Below are positions 9,559-17,349 of a stretch of DNA of 64,000 nucleotides, one piece after another (position 1 is the first letter of the stretch; the number at the start of each line of letters is the position of its first letter). Made by a program: the position numbers and the translations under genes. The notes beneath the pieces were generated by a model, which saw only the letters and a list, made by a program, of their open reading frames with translations, did no database searches and was not told the origin of the DNA. Source of the stretch: Photobacterium sp. Ph5 (GTDB lineage: Bacteria > Pseudomonadota > Gammaproteobacteria > Enterobacterales > Vibrionaceae); contig NZ_JADQAQ010000005.1 of NCBI RefSeq assembly GCF_022129445.1, positions 11,322 to 75,321 on the forward strand. Reading direction: 5' to 3'.

Positions 9559-9918
9559 ATGGCAACAATGATAAATTCTGAGACAATTAAGCGCCTTGCT
9601 GATGAAGTTGGTGAGGATACTGTGTCATTGCTATTAAATGTTTTCAGTGATGAACTAGAACAGTATTCAAAACAATTGTCGGCACATCCTTCTGTTGATC
9701 AAATTGGCGAAATAAGTCATGCAATAAAAAGCAGCGCCGCCAGTTTTGGTGCGGATGATTTAGCATTAATGGCACAAGAATGTGAATATCGAGTAAAACA
9801 AGGACAAGATGATTGGATGATTGACCATTTGTCTGAATTTAGACAAATGGTCGAAGGTATGGTGGTTGAATATAAGCAATTAGCTGGAAGCAATGAGCTT
9901 ATCAACCGCATGCTTTAA
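9559..9918 (+). CDS. luxU: Phosphorelay protein LuxU
   Basis: LuxU is the single-domain histidine phosphotransferase that passes phosphate from the hybrid quorum sensor kinases to LuxO. The 119-residue product carries the HPt motif HAIKSSAASFGA with the phosphorylated His54 in a four-helix domain. Length fits the family (about 115). The ATG follows the luxO TAA directly, so the genes are co-transcribed and probably translationally coupled. Its last 39 bp overlap the 3' end of the convergent ybhK gene. An internal ATG three codons in is an alternative start. Confidence 0.95.
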   Translation: MATMINSETIKRLADEVGEDTVSLLLNVFSDELEQYSKQLSAHPSVDQIGEISHAIKSSAASFGADDLALMAQECEYRVKQGQDDWMIDHLSEFRQMVEGMVVEYKQLAGSNELINRML

Positions 9919-10776
9919 CTTGTCTCGGTCATGTCGCCACTCATGATTACTGGATGCAAGATCTTCAATTTGTAGATTAAATTTATTATTTAAATCTGTA
10001 TGAAGTTTATCCGTTAATATTGTGTCTATCTTGCGTCCATTCATTGCTCTTTCGCACCAATGTAGCATTGTCTCTAGTGGCATTTTACCTGCTGGACCAT
10101 GCTCTTTATCTAGGTTAGTAATAAATACAATTTGCGCATTACTGTTTTTTAACGCGATACCTAAGTCACGTAACAGTAAGGTTGGCATAACGCTTGTTAA
10201 GAAACTACCAGGGCCGAGTAATATTAAATCAGCTTGATTAATAGCATTTAATGCTTCTTTTGTTGCTGGCACTGCTGGTTCAAGATAAAGGCGTTTAGGT
10301 ATTTCTTGTAATTCATCAACACTGGTTTCACCATTTATAATCTCGCCACTGTAGGTTATTGCAGCAAGATCTGATGGATGCTCTGACATTGGAATGATCT
10401 GAGTTTCAACATTTAACATATCTCGGATCAGGTTAATGGCATCAAGTGGGCGAATCGAGAGGTTGTCTAATGCCGTTAGCATTAAATTACCTAGGTTATG
10501 ACCATTCAGCTCACCATTACCTTTAAAACGGTATTCAAAAATCATCGAACCAATCGAGGGCTCTGTAATTAATTGATTGATACAGTTGCGCATATCGCCC
10601 CAAGCTATGCCGCCTTGGCAAGCCCTAATACGACCCGTTGAACCACCGTTATCTGTAGTTGCAACAATTCCCGTTACTTTTGAGCCGTAACAAGAAAGAG
10701 AGGATAAGATCCGTCCTAGGCCATGACCGCCACCGATAGCAACAATATTCTTTTTCAATTTATCTGCCTTAAGCAT
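9880..10776 (-). CDS. ybhK: YvcK/YbhK family protein (gluconeogenesis factor-like)
   Basis: The 298-residue product belongs to the CofD-related YvcK/YbhK family. Bacillus YvcK binds UDP-GlcNAc and is needed for growth on gluconeogenic carbon sources; the enterobacterial YbhK role is unsettled. Visible family motifs are VAIGGGHGLGRILSSL near residue 12, VATTDNGGSTGRIR, GDMRNC, the GNGELNGHNLGNLML block and LILLGPGSFLTSV. In E. coli this gene also lies between uvrB and moaA; here luxO-luxU are inserted. Its 3' end overlaps luxU by 39 bp in convergent orientation. The ATG at 10776 has a weak ribosome-binding site; an in-frame TTG a few codons on, preceded by AAGG, is an alternative. Confidence 0.9.
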   Translation of the reverse strand: MLKADKLKKNIVAIGGGHGLGRILSSLSCYGSKVTGIVATTDNGGSTGRIRACQGGIAWGDMRNCINQLITEPSIGSMIFEYRFKGNGELNGHNLGNLMLTALDNLSIRPLDAINLIRDMLNVETQIIPMSEHPSDLAAITYSGEIINGETSVDELQEIPKRLYLEPAVPATKEALNAINQADLILLGPGSFLTSVMPTLLLRDLGIALKNSNAQIVFITNLDKEHGPAGKMPLETMLHWCERAMNGRKIDTILTDKLHTDLNNKFNLQIEDLASSNHEWRHDRDKLKHAVDKLIASS

Positions 10777-10880
10777 AGTGTTGGCTTTATTATATATTTA
10801 TAAGCAATTAGGTTACCAAAGAAAGCATTCTGTTGCATTTGTTGCAGTGTAAATTATCTGTAATATCTCACATAAAAAAA

Positions 10881-11456
10881 TTAGTGGCTTGTTTTGATCA
10901 TACTCATTAAATAATCGTAAGTGTTTAAACAGGTTGGTTTATTAAGTAAATTCTGTTTATCTATGGTCGGTAGTGGCAATATTTCTAACCAGCGCTGACA
11001 TAACCAACTGAGATTATTGAAGTCTTTGCATTTATAGAGTTCATCAAGATCAGGGAATTTTTCAAACATTTTCTTCAGCCGAATCGCAAGTAATTGTTGC
11101 TCTTTATTGATAGCGATCTCTTCCCAACAGGGTAGAGATGTTGTCTCTCCCCAAAATACACCATCTGTTGTTTGTTTTATCGACTGGATCTTAAAGTTAT
11201 TATGGCCTGAAACGGTGAGTTTTATTAACGGAGACTCTCGATCTTGGTTGAAATCATCAATTGTGACACGGGTACCGATATGAAATAAATGTTGAGCTTC
11301 TTTTTTATCGCTATACATACAGATCCCCAACCCATCTTTTGATGCAAGTACCGCTTTTAAGGTTGGTGTCTGATCTACTGGTGAGATATAGATTTGCATC
11401 CGACCAGTAGGAAGAACATGGCGCTTTTGAAAAAGTAGCGGTAATACTTTAGCCAT
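10881..11456 (-). CDS. LON substrate-binding-domain protein
   Basis: The 191-residue product matches the stand-alone LON N-terminal (substrate-binding, PUA-like) domain family: it begins MAKVLPLLFQKRHVLPTGRM and has no ATPase or protease part. The biochemical role of these proteins is not established. The start at 11456 is preferred over an upstream in-frame GTG (11468) because GTGGAG sits 6 nt before it and the hydrophobic PLLF start of the domain follows at once. It is on the same strand as ybhK, about 100 bp upstream of it, and may share a transcript. Confidence 0.8.
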   Translation of the reverse strand: MAKVLPLLFQKRHVLPTGRMQIYISPVDQTPTLKAVLASKDGLGICMYSDKKEAQHLFHIGTRVTIDDFNQDRESPLIKLTVSGHNNFKIQSIKQTTDGVFWGETTSLPCWEEIAINKEQQLLAIRLKKMFEKFPDLDELYKCKDFNNLSWLCQRWLEILPLPTIDKQNLLNKPTCLNTYDYLMSMIKTSH

Positions 11457-11668
11457 AATGAACTCCACAGTAAGATTTGCAATGCCTAGTTATATAGACA
11501 ATGCAAAACTAATGCCGACTAAAAGTTCAGGCGTTCATCTGGCTTTGTCATTGACTTTATAATCTTTTTAATCAAACTGCGACGCTTCTTCATTTTATTT
11601 TAAATCAGTAAGACTTATTATTCATTGCAGTTTGAAAACCAATATTTGCAAATCACATTCTTCCTGTG

Positions 11669-11896
11669 TCATTTTTGACGCTCAATTATTGATAACGCAG
11701 TATCAGTCGGAAGCAGTTCTAAATGGCCTAATTCATCAAAATACCAACCTTTGATCAGTCCTTTATCACGCATGTCTATAAAACCATCAATGACTTGCTG
11801 TGCAGCATTTTGTGCTGAGTCTGCATCAATACCGTCTTCTCGTTGTAAATAGAGTGCAATATCTTCGATTGAAGCTGATTCCATTATATTTGCCAT
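11669..11896 (-). CDS. Small protein of unknown function (75 aa)
   Basis: An acidic 75-residue protein with a good ribosome-binding site (GAGGGT 3 nt before the ATG). It has no signal peptide, membrane segment, cysteine or motif I recognise. The middle is probably helical and alanine/glutamine-rich (AQNAAQQVIDGFIDMRDKGL). It lies upstream of the LON-domain gene on the same strand and is divergent from the moa operon. Codon use looks like that of its neighbours, so it is probably a real gene. Confidence 0.65.
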   Translation of the reverse strand: MANIMESASIEDIALYLQREDGIDADSAQNAAQQVIDGFIDMRDKGLIKGWYFDELGHLELLPTDTALSIIERQK

Positions 11897-12087
11897 AATA
11901 CCCTCACTTTTATTAGTAAATTGCGGCTTAAATTATTAACTAGTATTGTCGTGATCCTACTCGAAAGGTAGAATACAGACTGTTTTTTTCCGTTATTTGT
12001 CAAATATGGAAAAACTCTGATACTTTTATATATAAGAAATGCTGTTGTGTAATATTCTCTCAAGGATTGATTTGCTTTGCATAACTG

Positions 12088-12236
12088 CCATAACTCCGAG
12101 CATTTTTCACTAAGTTGCTAAGTGATGTTGGACGTTTATATATACGTTCAAAAGTTGATAGGTGATTAATGCCAGTGACGATTTGTCACCAGGGTTGATT
12201 TAGAAATGAATTGACCTCCCGTATTTGGAAAGGTGT
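12088..12236 (+). ncRNA. Molybdenum cofactor (Moco) riboswitch
   Basis: The moaA leader contains the conserved blocks of the Moco RNA motif in order: ACTCCGAGC (12093-12101), a hairpin GTGAC/GTCAC (12175-12189) followed by CAGGG, a GAAA tetraloop near 12203, and the block CCTCCCGTATTTGGAAAGGTG running into the moaA ribosome-binding site. The last block is almost identical to the E. coli moaA leader as I recall it. The AAAGGTG ribosome-binding site (12229-12235) is part of the conserved 3' strand, so cofactor binding would hide it and reduce moaA translation. Confidence 0.88.
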
Positions 12237-12239
12237 TCC

Positions 12240-13229
12240 GTGGCGAAACAATTAGAAGATAGTTTCCATCGCAAGTTTTACTACTTGCGACTTTCAGTTA
12301 CAGATGTCTGTAACTTCAAATGTACCTATTGCTTGCCAGATGGCTACCATCCAACAGAAAAGAAAAAACCTTCCTTTCTAACATTGGATGAAATTCAGCG
12401 AGTTGCTTCTGCGTTTGCAGAATGTGGAACCAGTAAAATACGTATCACCGGTGGTGAGCCGAGTTTACGTCGAGATTTTACTGAGATCATCAAGACTGTG
12501 GCTGAAATCCCTGGGATCAATAAAGTCGCGACAACCACTAATGGTTATCGTATGGCTAAACACGTCCACGAATGGCGTGATGCTGGCTTAACGCATATCA
12601 ATGTAAGTGTTGATAGTCTTGATCCTAAGATGTTTTATCAAATTACCGGTGAGAATATGTTCCATCAGGTAATGGATGGCATTGATGCCGCTTTTGATGC
12701 TGGCTTTGAGCAAGTTAAAATCAATACGGTCCTCCTAAAAGATCTTAATTCACAAGAACTCCCTAAATTTTTAGAGTGGATTAAAACTCGTCCAATTCAA
12801 TTACGTTTTATCGAATTGATGCAAACTGGCGAAATGGACAGTCTTTTTCAAAATCATCACCTTTCAGGGGTGAGTATTCGTAATCATTTGATCGCTAATG
12901 GTTGGCTACTGAAAATAAAAGGTAGTAATGACGGTCCAGCACAAGTTTTTTGTCACCCCGATTATATGGGCGAAATTGGCTTGATCATGCCTTACGAAAA
13001 GAATTTCTGTCAAAGTTGCAACCGTTTACGTATTTCTGCGAAAGGCAAGCTACATCTTTGTTTGTTTGGTGAACAAGGTGTTGAATTACGCGATTTACTT
13101 GCAAGTGATGATCAAAAAGAATCATTAATTGCACGTATTCAAGCAGGGCTAGGTGAAAAAGCGGTTAGCCATTTCTTGGATGAAGGTAAAACGGGTATGA
13201 CGCCAAACCTAGCATCTATTGGCGGTTAA
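12240..13229 (+). CDS. moaA: GTP 3',8-cyclase MoaA (radical SAM)
   Basis: MoaA performs the first step of molybdopterin synthesis, converting GTP to 3',8-cyclo-GTP. The 329-residue product has the radical-SAM motif CNFKCTYC near residue 24. It also has the SAM-binding [10 protein letters not shown], the second Fe-S cluster cysteines CQSCNRLR...C near the C-terminus, and the required C-terminal Gly-Gly. GTG at 12240 is chosen: it aligns with the E. coli start, the AAAGGTG site is 5 nt upstream, and the length equals the E. coli enzyme. An upstream in-frame TTG lies inside the riboswitch. It is the first gene of moaA-C-D-E. Confidence 0.97.
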   Translation: MAKQLEDSFHRKFYYLRLSVTDVCNFKCTYCLPDGYHPTEKKKPSFLTLDEIQRVASAFAECGTSKIRITGGEPSLRRDFTEIIKTVAEIPGINKVATTTNGYRMAKHVHEWRDAGLTHINVSVDSLDPKMFYQITGENMFHQVMDGIDAAFDAGFEQVKINTVLLKDLNSQELPKFLEWIKTRPIQLRFIELMQTGEMDSLFQNHHLSGVSIRNHLIANGWLLKIKGSNDGPAQVFCHPDYMGEIGLIMPYEKNFCQSCNRLRISAKGKLHLCLFGEQGVELRDLLASDDQKESLIARIQAGLGEKAVSHFLDEGKTGMTPNLASIGG

Positions 13230-13256
13230 TTCAGTCTACTTTTCCTAATTTTAGTG

Positions 13257-13287
13257 AGCTTAGTTGAGAAGACGTCTCAACTAAGCT
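13257..13287 (+). repeat. Perfect 13-bp inverted repeat between moaA and moaC
   Basis: AGCTTAGTTGAGA (13257-13269) and its exact complement (13275-13287) enclose a 5-nt loop. No T run follows, so it is not a standard terminator. It may stabilise the 3' end of the moaA segment, impede ribosomes or RNases, or cause partial termination. Confidence 0.85.
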
Positions 13288-13318
13288 TCGTATCGCTTCG
13301 TTGAGGAACGATTAAATA

Positions 13319-13798
13319 ATGAACCAATTTACACATATTAATGCATCTGGTGAAGCTAACATGGTTGATGTTTCTGCTAAAGCGGAAACCGTTCGTGAAG
13401 CTCGTGCAGAAGCTTTTGTTCATATGGCAGCAGAAACGTTAGAGCTGATTGTATCAGGTCAGCATCATAAAGGTGATGTGTTCGCAACTGCGCGTATTGC
13501 TGGCATTCAAGCGGCAAAAAAAACCTGGGATCTGATCCCACTTTGTCATCCGCTACTCCTTTCGAAAGTAGAAGTACAGTTAGAAGCGATTCCTGCTGAA
13601 AACAAAGTGCGTATTGAGTCTTGTTGTAAGCTAGCGGGTAAGACTGGTGTGGAGATGGAAGCATTAACAGCAGCTTCTGTTGCTGCATTAACGATTTACG
13701 ATATGTGTAAAGCGGTACAAAAAGATATGGTGATTAGCCAAGTGCGTCTGTTAGAAAAAACAGGCGGTAAATCAGGTCACTTTAAGGTAGAAGCATGA
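13319..13798 (+). CDS. moaC: Cyclic pyranopterin monophosphate synthase MoaC
   Basis: MoaC converts 3',8-cyclo-GTP to cyclic pyranopterin monophosphate, the second part of step one of molybdopterin synthesis. The 159-residue product has the family motifs [22 protein letters not shown] near residue 75 and the active-site region [28 protein letters not shown] lies upstream of the ATG. It follows moaA after 89 bp without an intervening moaB, and overlaps moaD by 4 nt (ATGA). Confidence 0.98.
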   Translation: MNQFTHINASGEANMVDVSAKAETVREARAEAFVHMAAETLELIVSGQHHKGDVFATARIAGIQAAKKTWDLIPLCHPLLLSKVEVQLEAIPAENKVRIESCCKLAGKTGVEMEALTAASVAALTIYDMCKAVQKDMVISQVRLLEKTGGKSGHFKVEA

Positions 13799-14040
13799 TT
13801 AAGGTTCTCTTTTTTGCACAAGTGAAAGAACTTGTAGGTATTGATAGCCTTGAAGTTGATGCAATTTACTCTACTGCTGATACGTTGCGTGCGGCATTGG
13901 CAACACGTGGCGACAAATGGCAATTGGCATTAGAATCAGGCAAGTTACTTGTTGCTGTCAATCAAACTATTTGTTCACTAGATACGCCATTAACCGATGG
14001 TGATGAAGTAGCATTTTTTCCACCAGTAACAGGGGGATAA
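13795..14040 (+). CDS. moaD: Molybdopterin synthase sulfur-carrier subunit MoaD
   Basis: MoaD is the ubiquitin-like small subunit of molybdopterin synthase; its C-terminal glycine is activated by MoeB and carries the thiocarboxylate. The 81-residue product ends FFPPVTGG, the expected Gly-Gly tail, and has the beta-grasp pattern. Its start overlaps the moaC stop and its stop directly precedes moaE, so the subunits are translationally coupled. Confidence 0.97.
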   Translation: MIKVLFFAQVKELVGIDSLEVDAIYSTADTLRAALATRGDKWQLALESGKLLVAVNQTICSLDTPLTDGDEVAFFPPVTGG

Positions 14041-14043
14041 GTG

Positions 14044-14487
14044 ATGATTTCTGTTCAGTTTGATGATTTCTCGGTTGCTGATGAATATGAAAAATTAGCG
14101 GAAGGCACTGAAGCTGGCGCTGTTGTAACTTTTATCGGTAAAGTACGTGACTTTAATCAAGGTGATGCCGTGACCGGGCTATCTTTAGAGCATTACCCTG
14201 GAATGACGGAAAAATCGCTTCAAGAGATCGTTGATCAAGCATGCCAACGTTGGCCATTGCTGAAAACACGAGTTATTCATCGTGTTGGTGATTTAGCATT
14301 GGGCGATCAAATTGTTTTTGTGGGTGTAACAAGTGCTCACCGTGGCGCTGCTTTTGAAGCGTGCGAGTTCATTATGGATTTTTTAAAAACCCGTGCGCCA
14401 TTTTGGAAAAAAGAACAAACACCAGAGCAAAGTCGTTGGGTAGATGCTCGAGAAACAGATACTTCAGCTGCTGATCGCTGGAAATAA
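14044..14487 (+). CDS. moaE: Molybdopterin synthase catalytic subunit MoaE
   Basis: MoaE is the large catalytic subunit that transfers sulfur from MoaD to cyclic pyranopterin monophosphate. The 147-residue product shows GAVVTFIGKVRDFNQG, LEHYPGM and the active-site stretch KTRAPFWKKE with the essential lysines. ATG at 14044 (MISVQF) is preferred to the GTG directly after the moaD stop because GGGGG in the moaD end is at a better distance. It is the last gene of the moa operon and is followed by a terminator. Confidence 0.97.
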   Translation: MISVQFDDFSVADEYEKLAEGTEAGAVVTFIGKVRDFNQGDAVTGLSLEHYPGMTEKSLQEIVDQACQRWPLLKTRVIHRVGDLALGDQIVFVGVTSAHRGAAFEACEFIMDFLKTRAPFWKKEQTPEQSRWVDARETDTSAADRWK

Positions 14488-14503
14488 GCGCATAAATTAA
14501 AAG

Positions 14504-14531
14504 AAAAGGAGCCGAAAGGCTCCTTTTTTAT
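14504..14531 (+). terminator. Terminator of the moa operon
   Basis: AGGAGCC-GAAA-GGCTCCT stem with a tetraloop followed by a run of T, 17 nt after the moaE stop. Confidence 0.95.
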
Positions 14532-14556
14532 TTATAAAATAGCAGATTATTCTAGG

Positions 14557-14670
14557 TTATTGCGATTTGTCACTCTTCTTGTTCTTATCACGTGGTATCA
14601 CACTTGATGGAACGTAATTAGGGCGAAAACGTGATGGGCTTGGGCGTGACGCACAACCTACTGGTCTCAT
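14557..14670 (-). CDS. Small basic protein of unknown function (37 aa)
   Basis: A 37-codon frame begins with MRPVGCASRPSPSRFRPN and ends in a lysine/serine-rich tail (RDKNKKSDKSQ). It is basic and proline/serine-rich, with no membrane segment. The ribosome-binding site is weak (AAGAG 8 nt before the ATG). Its composition is unlike random AT-rich intergenic sequence here, and the surrounding DNA has no other gene on either strand, which favours a real small gene. I cannot name a family or function. Confidence 0.5.
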   Translation of the reverse strand: MRPVGCASRPSPSRFRPNYVPSSVIPRDKNKKSDKSQ

Positions 14671-14693
14671 AGGATACTCTTAAAAATTAAATA

Positions 14694-14766
14694 GAGGGGT
14701 TATTCTTCAATCTTTGCTAAATAAAGCATAAATACTTTACATTAATAATATTACCCCTCTTTTTTA
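14694..14766 (+). terminator. Long-loop hairpin with T tract
   Basis: GAGGGG-TTATT near 14694-14704 pairs imperfectly with AATATTACCCCTC ending at 14759, followed by seven T. The loop of about 40 nt holds a smaller possible stem (CTTTGCTAAATAAAG). It lies upstream of the 37-aa frame and no plus-strand gene feeds into it, so it may terminate an unseen small RNA or be a minus-strand leader structure. Confidence 0.45.
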
Positions 14767-15019
14767 TGTTTTGTATGTTAATAATGTAGATAAATATGTC
14801 GATATAATAAAAATATCTATCAGCATGATTGTTAATTGTTTTTAGTTATTTAAATAATCATAAAAGAAACTTTTATGGCAGATTAGAAGCGAATTGTGTA
14901 GATGTGTGCCATATTTTAATTGCGGTTAGTTATTAAATAGAAATTGATTGCTGGTGTTAGACCAAGTAGGAAAAGTGGTAATTGAGGTTCACTGGCATAG
15001 CTTGACAGCGGAGGGTTCA

Positions 15020-15184
15020 ATGAAGCACAGACGCGTAACCAATAAAAAAATGAAGCAAATTATGCATGATATTGGTATGACAGATCAGCCCGAGGATGAT
15101 GAGTCTCAATTGTTATTAGAGCAAAGAGAACAATCAGTAAATGTAGATAAACAATTGATTAAATTAGATAGCGAAAATAAGTAA
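15020..15184 (+). CDS. Small charged protein of unknown function (54 aa)
   Basis: The frame is open from 14948, but the ATG at 15020 has a strong ribosome-binding site (GGAGGG, 4 nt spacing) and is the likely start. The 54-residue product has a basic N-terminus (MKHRRVTNKKMKQIM) and an acidic, glutamine-rich C-terminal half. It has no cysteine, signal or membrane segment. A terminator follows directly, so it is an independent unit. I recognise no family. Confidence 0.65.
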   Translation: MKHRRVTNKKMKQIMHDIGMTDQPEDDESQLLLEQREQSVNVDKQLIKLDSENK

Positions 15185-15204
15185 TTCCCATACAAATTTT
15201 GAAC

Positions 15205-15237
15205 AAAAAAACATCGATAGTATCGGTGTTTTTTTTT
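15205..15237 (+). terminator. Terminator of the 54-aa gene
   Basis: ACATCGATAGTATCGGTGT hairpin flanked by A and followed by nine or more T, 20 nt after the stop. Confidence 0.9.
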
Positions 15238-15239
15238 GT

Positions 15240-15634
15240 CTGAAATTTAATTGTAAATAAAATGTTATTGTTTGGTGTTTATTGTTTGGTTTTTTGAGCT
15301 GATAATGTGATCTTGTGTGAATAATATAGCTGTTAATTGACCTATATAATAGTTATTTATAGTGTTATTTACTGTTAATTAAGAGTTTATGGAGATGAAA
15401 ATTTGGAAGATAAGTTGTTATTAGTATTTATAACTTAACTATAACTAATTTATCAGCATAAAATCACTTTTAAATGTTAAAATATGGTAAAAATATTTAT
15501 ATTCTGGTAACGTTTTGAATAATTCTTCGGTTTGATTGGTCGGTTTTAAGGTAAAAGCTAACCAATGTAGCTACTTATAGATAGCCAGGTGAAGAACGTC
15601 ACGGACGTAATAAACTGATGTATTGGAGTAATGC
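15240..15634 (+). promoter_or_regulatory. Long upstream region of the opp operon
   Basis: About 395 bases of strongly AT-rich DNA with no supported gene. The opp promoter must be here. The sequence just before the start (15570-15634) is less AT-rich and probably forms the leader; GGAG at 15624-15627 is the oppA ribosome-binding site. No specific operator could be identified. Confidence 0.5.
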
Positions 15635-17266
15635 ATGTACAAGAATAAAATCACACAGGCACTCATGATGAGTGCTAGTTTTGCTGTTGCCGCCACTTCT
15701 TTTTCCTCTTTTGCGGCACAAGTTCCTTCAGATGTAAAACTTGCAGATAAGCAAGAACTTGTTCGCGGTAATGGAACAGAGCCAGAATCGCTAGATCCTC
15801 AAAAAGTATCAGGTGTACCTGAATCAAATGTTATTCGCGATTTACTTGAAGGGTTAGTCAACCAAGATAGTAAAGGTAACTTAGTACCTGGTGCGGCGAA
15901 GTCGTGGGAAACTGCAGATAATAAAACGTGGATCTTCCACCTTCGTGAAGATGCAAAATGGTCTAATGGCGATCCTGTAACAGCTGAAGATTTTGTTTAT
16001 ACATGGCGTCGTTTAGCGGATCCAAAAACAGCATCTCCTTACGCGTCATATATTCAAATGACAACAATGGCAAACGCTGAGGATATTATTGCAGGGAAAA
16101 AACCAGCAGATACATTAGGTGTTGAAGCGGTTGATGCACATACTTTAAAAGTAACATTGGATAAGCCAGTATCTTACTTTGCATCGATGCTTGTTCACAC
16201 TTCAATGAAACCAGTAAACCAAAAAACGGTTGAAAAGTTTGGTGATGATTGGACGAAAGTAGGTAATTACGTATCTAATGGCGCATACAAGTTAGATAAG
16301 TGGGTTGTTAACGAGCGTATTGTGTTAACTCGTAATGAAAATTACTGGGACAACAAAGATACGGTTATTAATAAAGTAACGTTTTTGCCAATTGAAAACC
16401 AAGTTGCAGCAATGAACCGCTTCTTAGCGGGTGAGTTAGATATGACGTATGAAATGCCAAACGAGCACTTTAAACGTCTGCAAAAAGAATACCCACAAGA
16501 TGTGAAGGTAACGCCATATCTATGTTCGTACTACTACGAATTTAATATGACACGTAAACCTTTTGATGATGCAAACGTACGTAAAGCACTGTCATATGCG
16601 ATTGATCGTGATGTACTGGCGAAGTTTATTGTAGGTAAAGGCGAAACGCCTGCTTACAACTTTACACCATTGGCAACCAATGGTTTAGATGTTGATATGC
16701 CTGAGTATTCGAAGCTTGATCAAAAGCAACGCTTAGCGAAAGCAAAAGAGCTATTGAAAGCGTCGGGTTATGATCAAAATAATCCTCTGAAATTTAGCCT
16801 GCTTTACAACACATCTGAAAACCACAAGAAAGTGGCTGTTGCGATAGCTTCCATGTGGAAAAAAGGCTTAGGTGTTACTGCGATGCTAGAAAACCAAGAA
16901 TGGAAGAGCTACCTCGATGCTAAACGTCAGGGTAACTTTGATGTTTCACGTGCCGGTTGGTGTGGTGATTACAATGAAGCGTCAACATTCCTAGCAATTA
17001 TGCGAAGTGATCACTCACAAAACTACCCGAAATATTCAAGTGCTGATTACGATAAAGCAATTGATGATGCGGTACTAGCAACAACAGATGCGCAGCGTTC
17101 TGCTGATTATAAACTGGCTGAATCAAAGCTTGCTGCAGATATGCCTATCATGCCTATTTATCACTATGTTAATGCTCGCTTGGTTAACCCTCAATTAGGT
17201 GGTTACCCAATGGAAAACCCTGAAGATAACATTTACTCAAAAGATATGTACTTCACAGCGAAATAA
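15635..17266 (+). CDS. oppA: Oligopeptide ABC transporter periplasmic binding protein OppA
   Basis: OppA is the periplasmic peptide-binding protein that delivers oligopeptides to OppBCDF. The 543-residue product has a cleavable signal peptide (about residues 1-28, ending SSFAA) and the SBP family-5 features GTEPESLDPQK, WTFHLR-like WIFHLREDAKWSNGDPVTAEDF and the C-terminal hinge segments. Length fits E. coli OppA (543). The stable hairpin after its stop with only a short T run probably lets it be made in excess over the permease genes. Confidence 0.96.
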   Translation: MYKNKITQALMMSASFAVAATSFSSFAAQVPSDVKLADKQELVRGNGTEPESLDPQKVSGVPESNVIRDLLEGLVNQDSKGNLVPGAAKSWETADNKTWIFHLREDAKWSNGDPVTAEDFVYTWRRLADPKTASPYASYIQMTTMANAEDIIAGKKPADTLGVEAVDAHTLKVTLDKPVSYFASMLVHTSMKPVNQKTVEKFGDDWTKVGNYVSNGAYKLDKWVVNERIVLTRNENYWDNKDTVINKVTFLPIENQVAAMNRFLAGELDMTYEMPNEHFKRLQKEYPQDVKVTPYLCSYYYEFNMTRKPFDDANVRKALSYAIDRDVLAKFIVGKGETPAYNFTPLATNGLDVDMPEYSKLDQKQRLAKAKELLKASGYDQNNPLKFSLLYNTSENHKKVAVAIASMWKKGLGVTAMLENQEWKSYLDAKRQGNFDVSRAGWCGDYNEASTFLAIMRSDHSQNYPKYSSADYDKAIDDAVLATTDAQRSADYKLAESKLAADMPIMPIYHYVNARLVNPQLGGYPMENPEDNIYSKDMYFTAK

Positions 17267-17292
17267 TTCGCAATAAATAAAAATAATAATAT

Positions 17293-17320
17293 GCAGCCTT
17301 CGGGAGTGAAGGCTGCTTTT
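17293..17320 (+). terminator. Attenuating hairpin between oppA and oppB
   Basis: A perfect 9-bp stem GCAGCCTTC / GAAGGCTGC with a 6-nt loop followed by only four T. This is expected to give partial termination or 3'-end protection of oppA mRNA, a common way to set binding protein above permease. Confidence 0.85.
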
Positions 17321-17349
17321 GCACTCACAGCAATGACACGGTAGCGTTT

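Noticed and set aside
12225-12239. TTG start of moaA inside the riboswitch
   Set aside because: The GTG at 12240 aligns with the E. coli start and has the proper ribosome-binding site.
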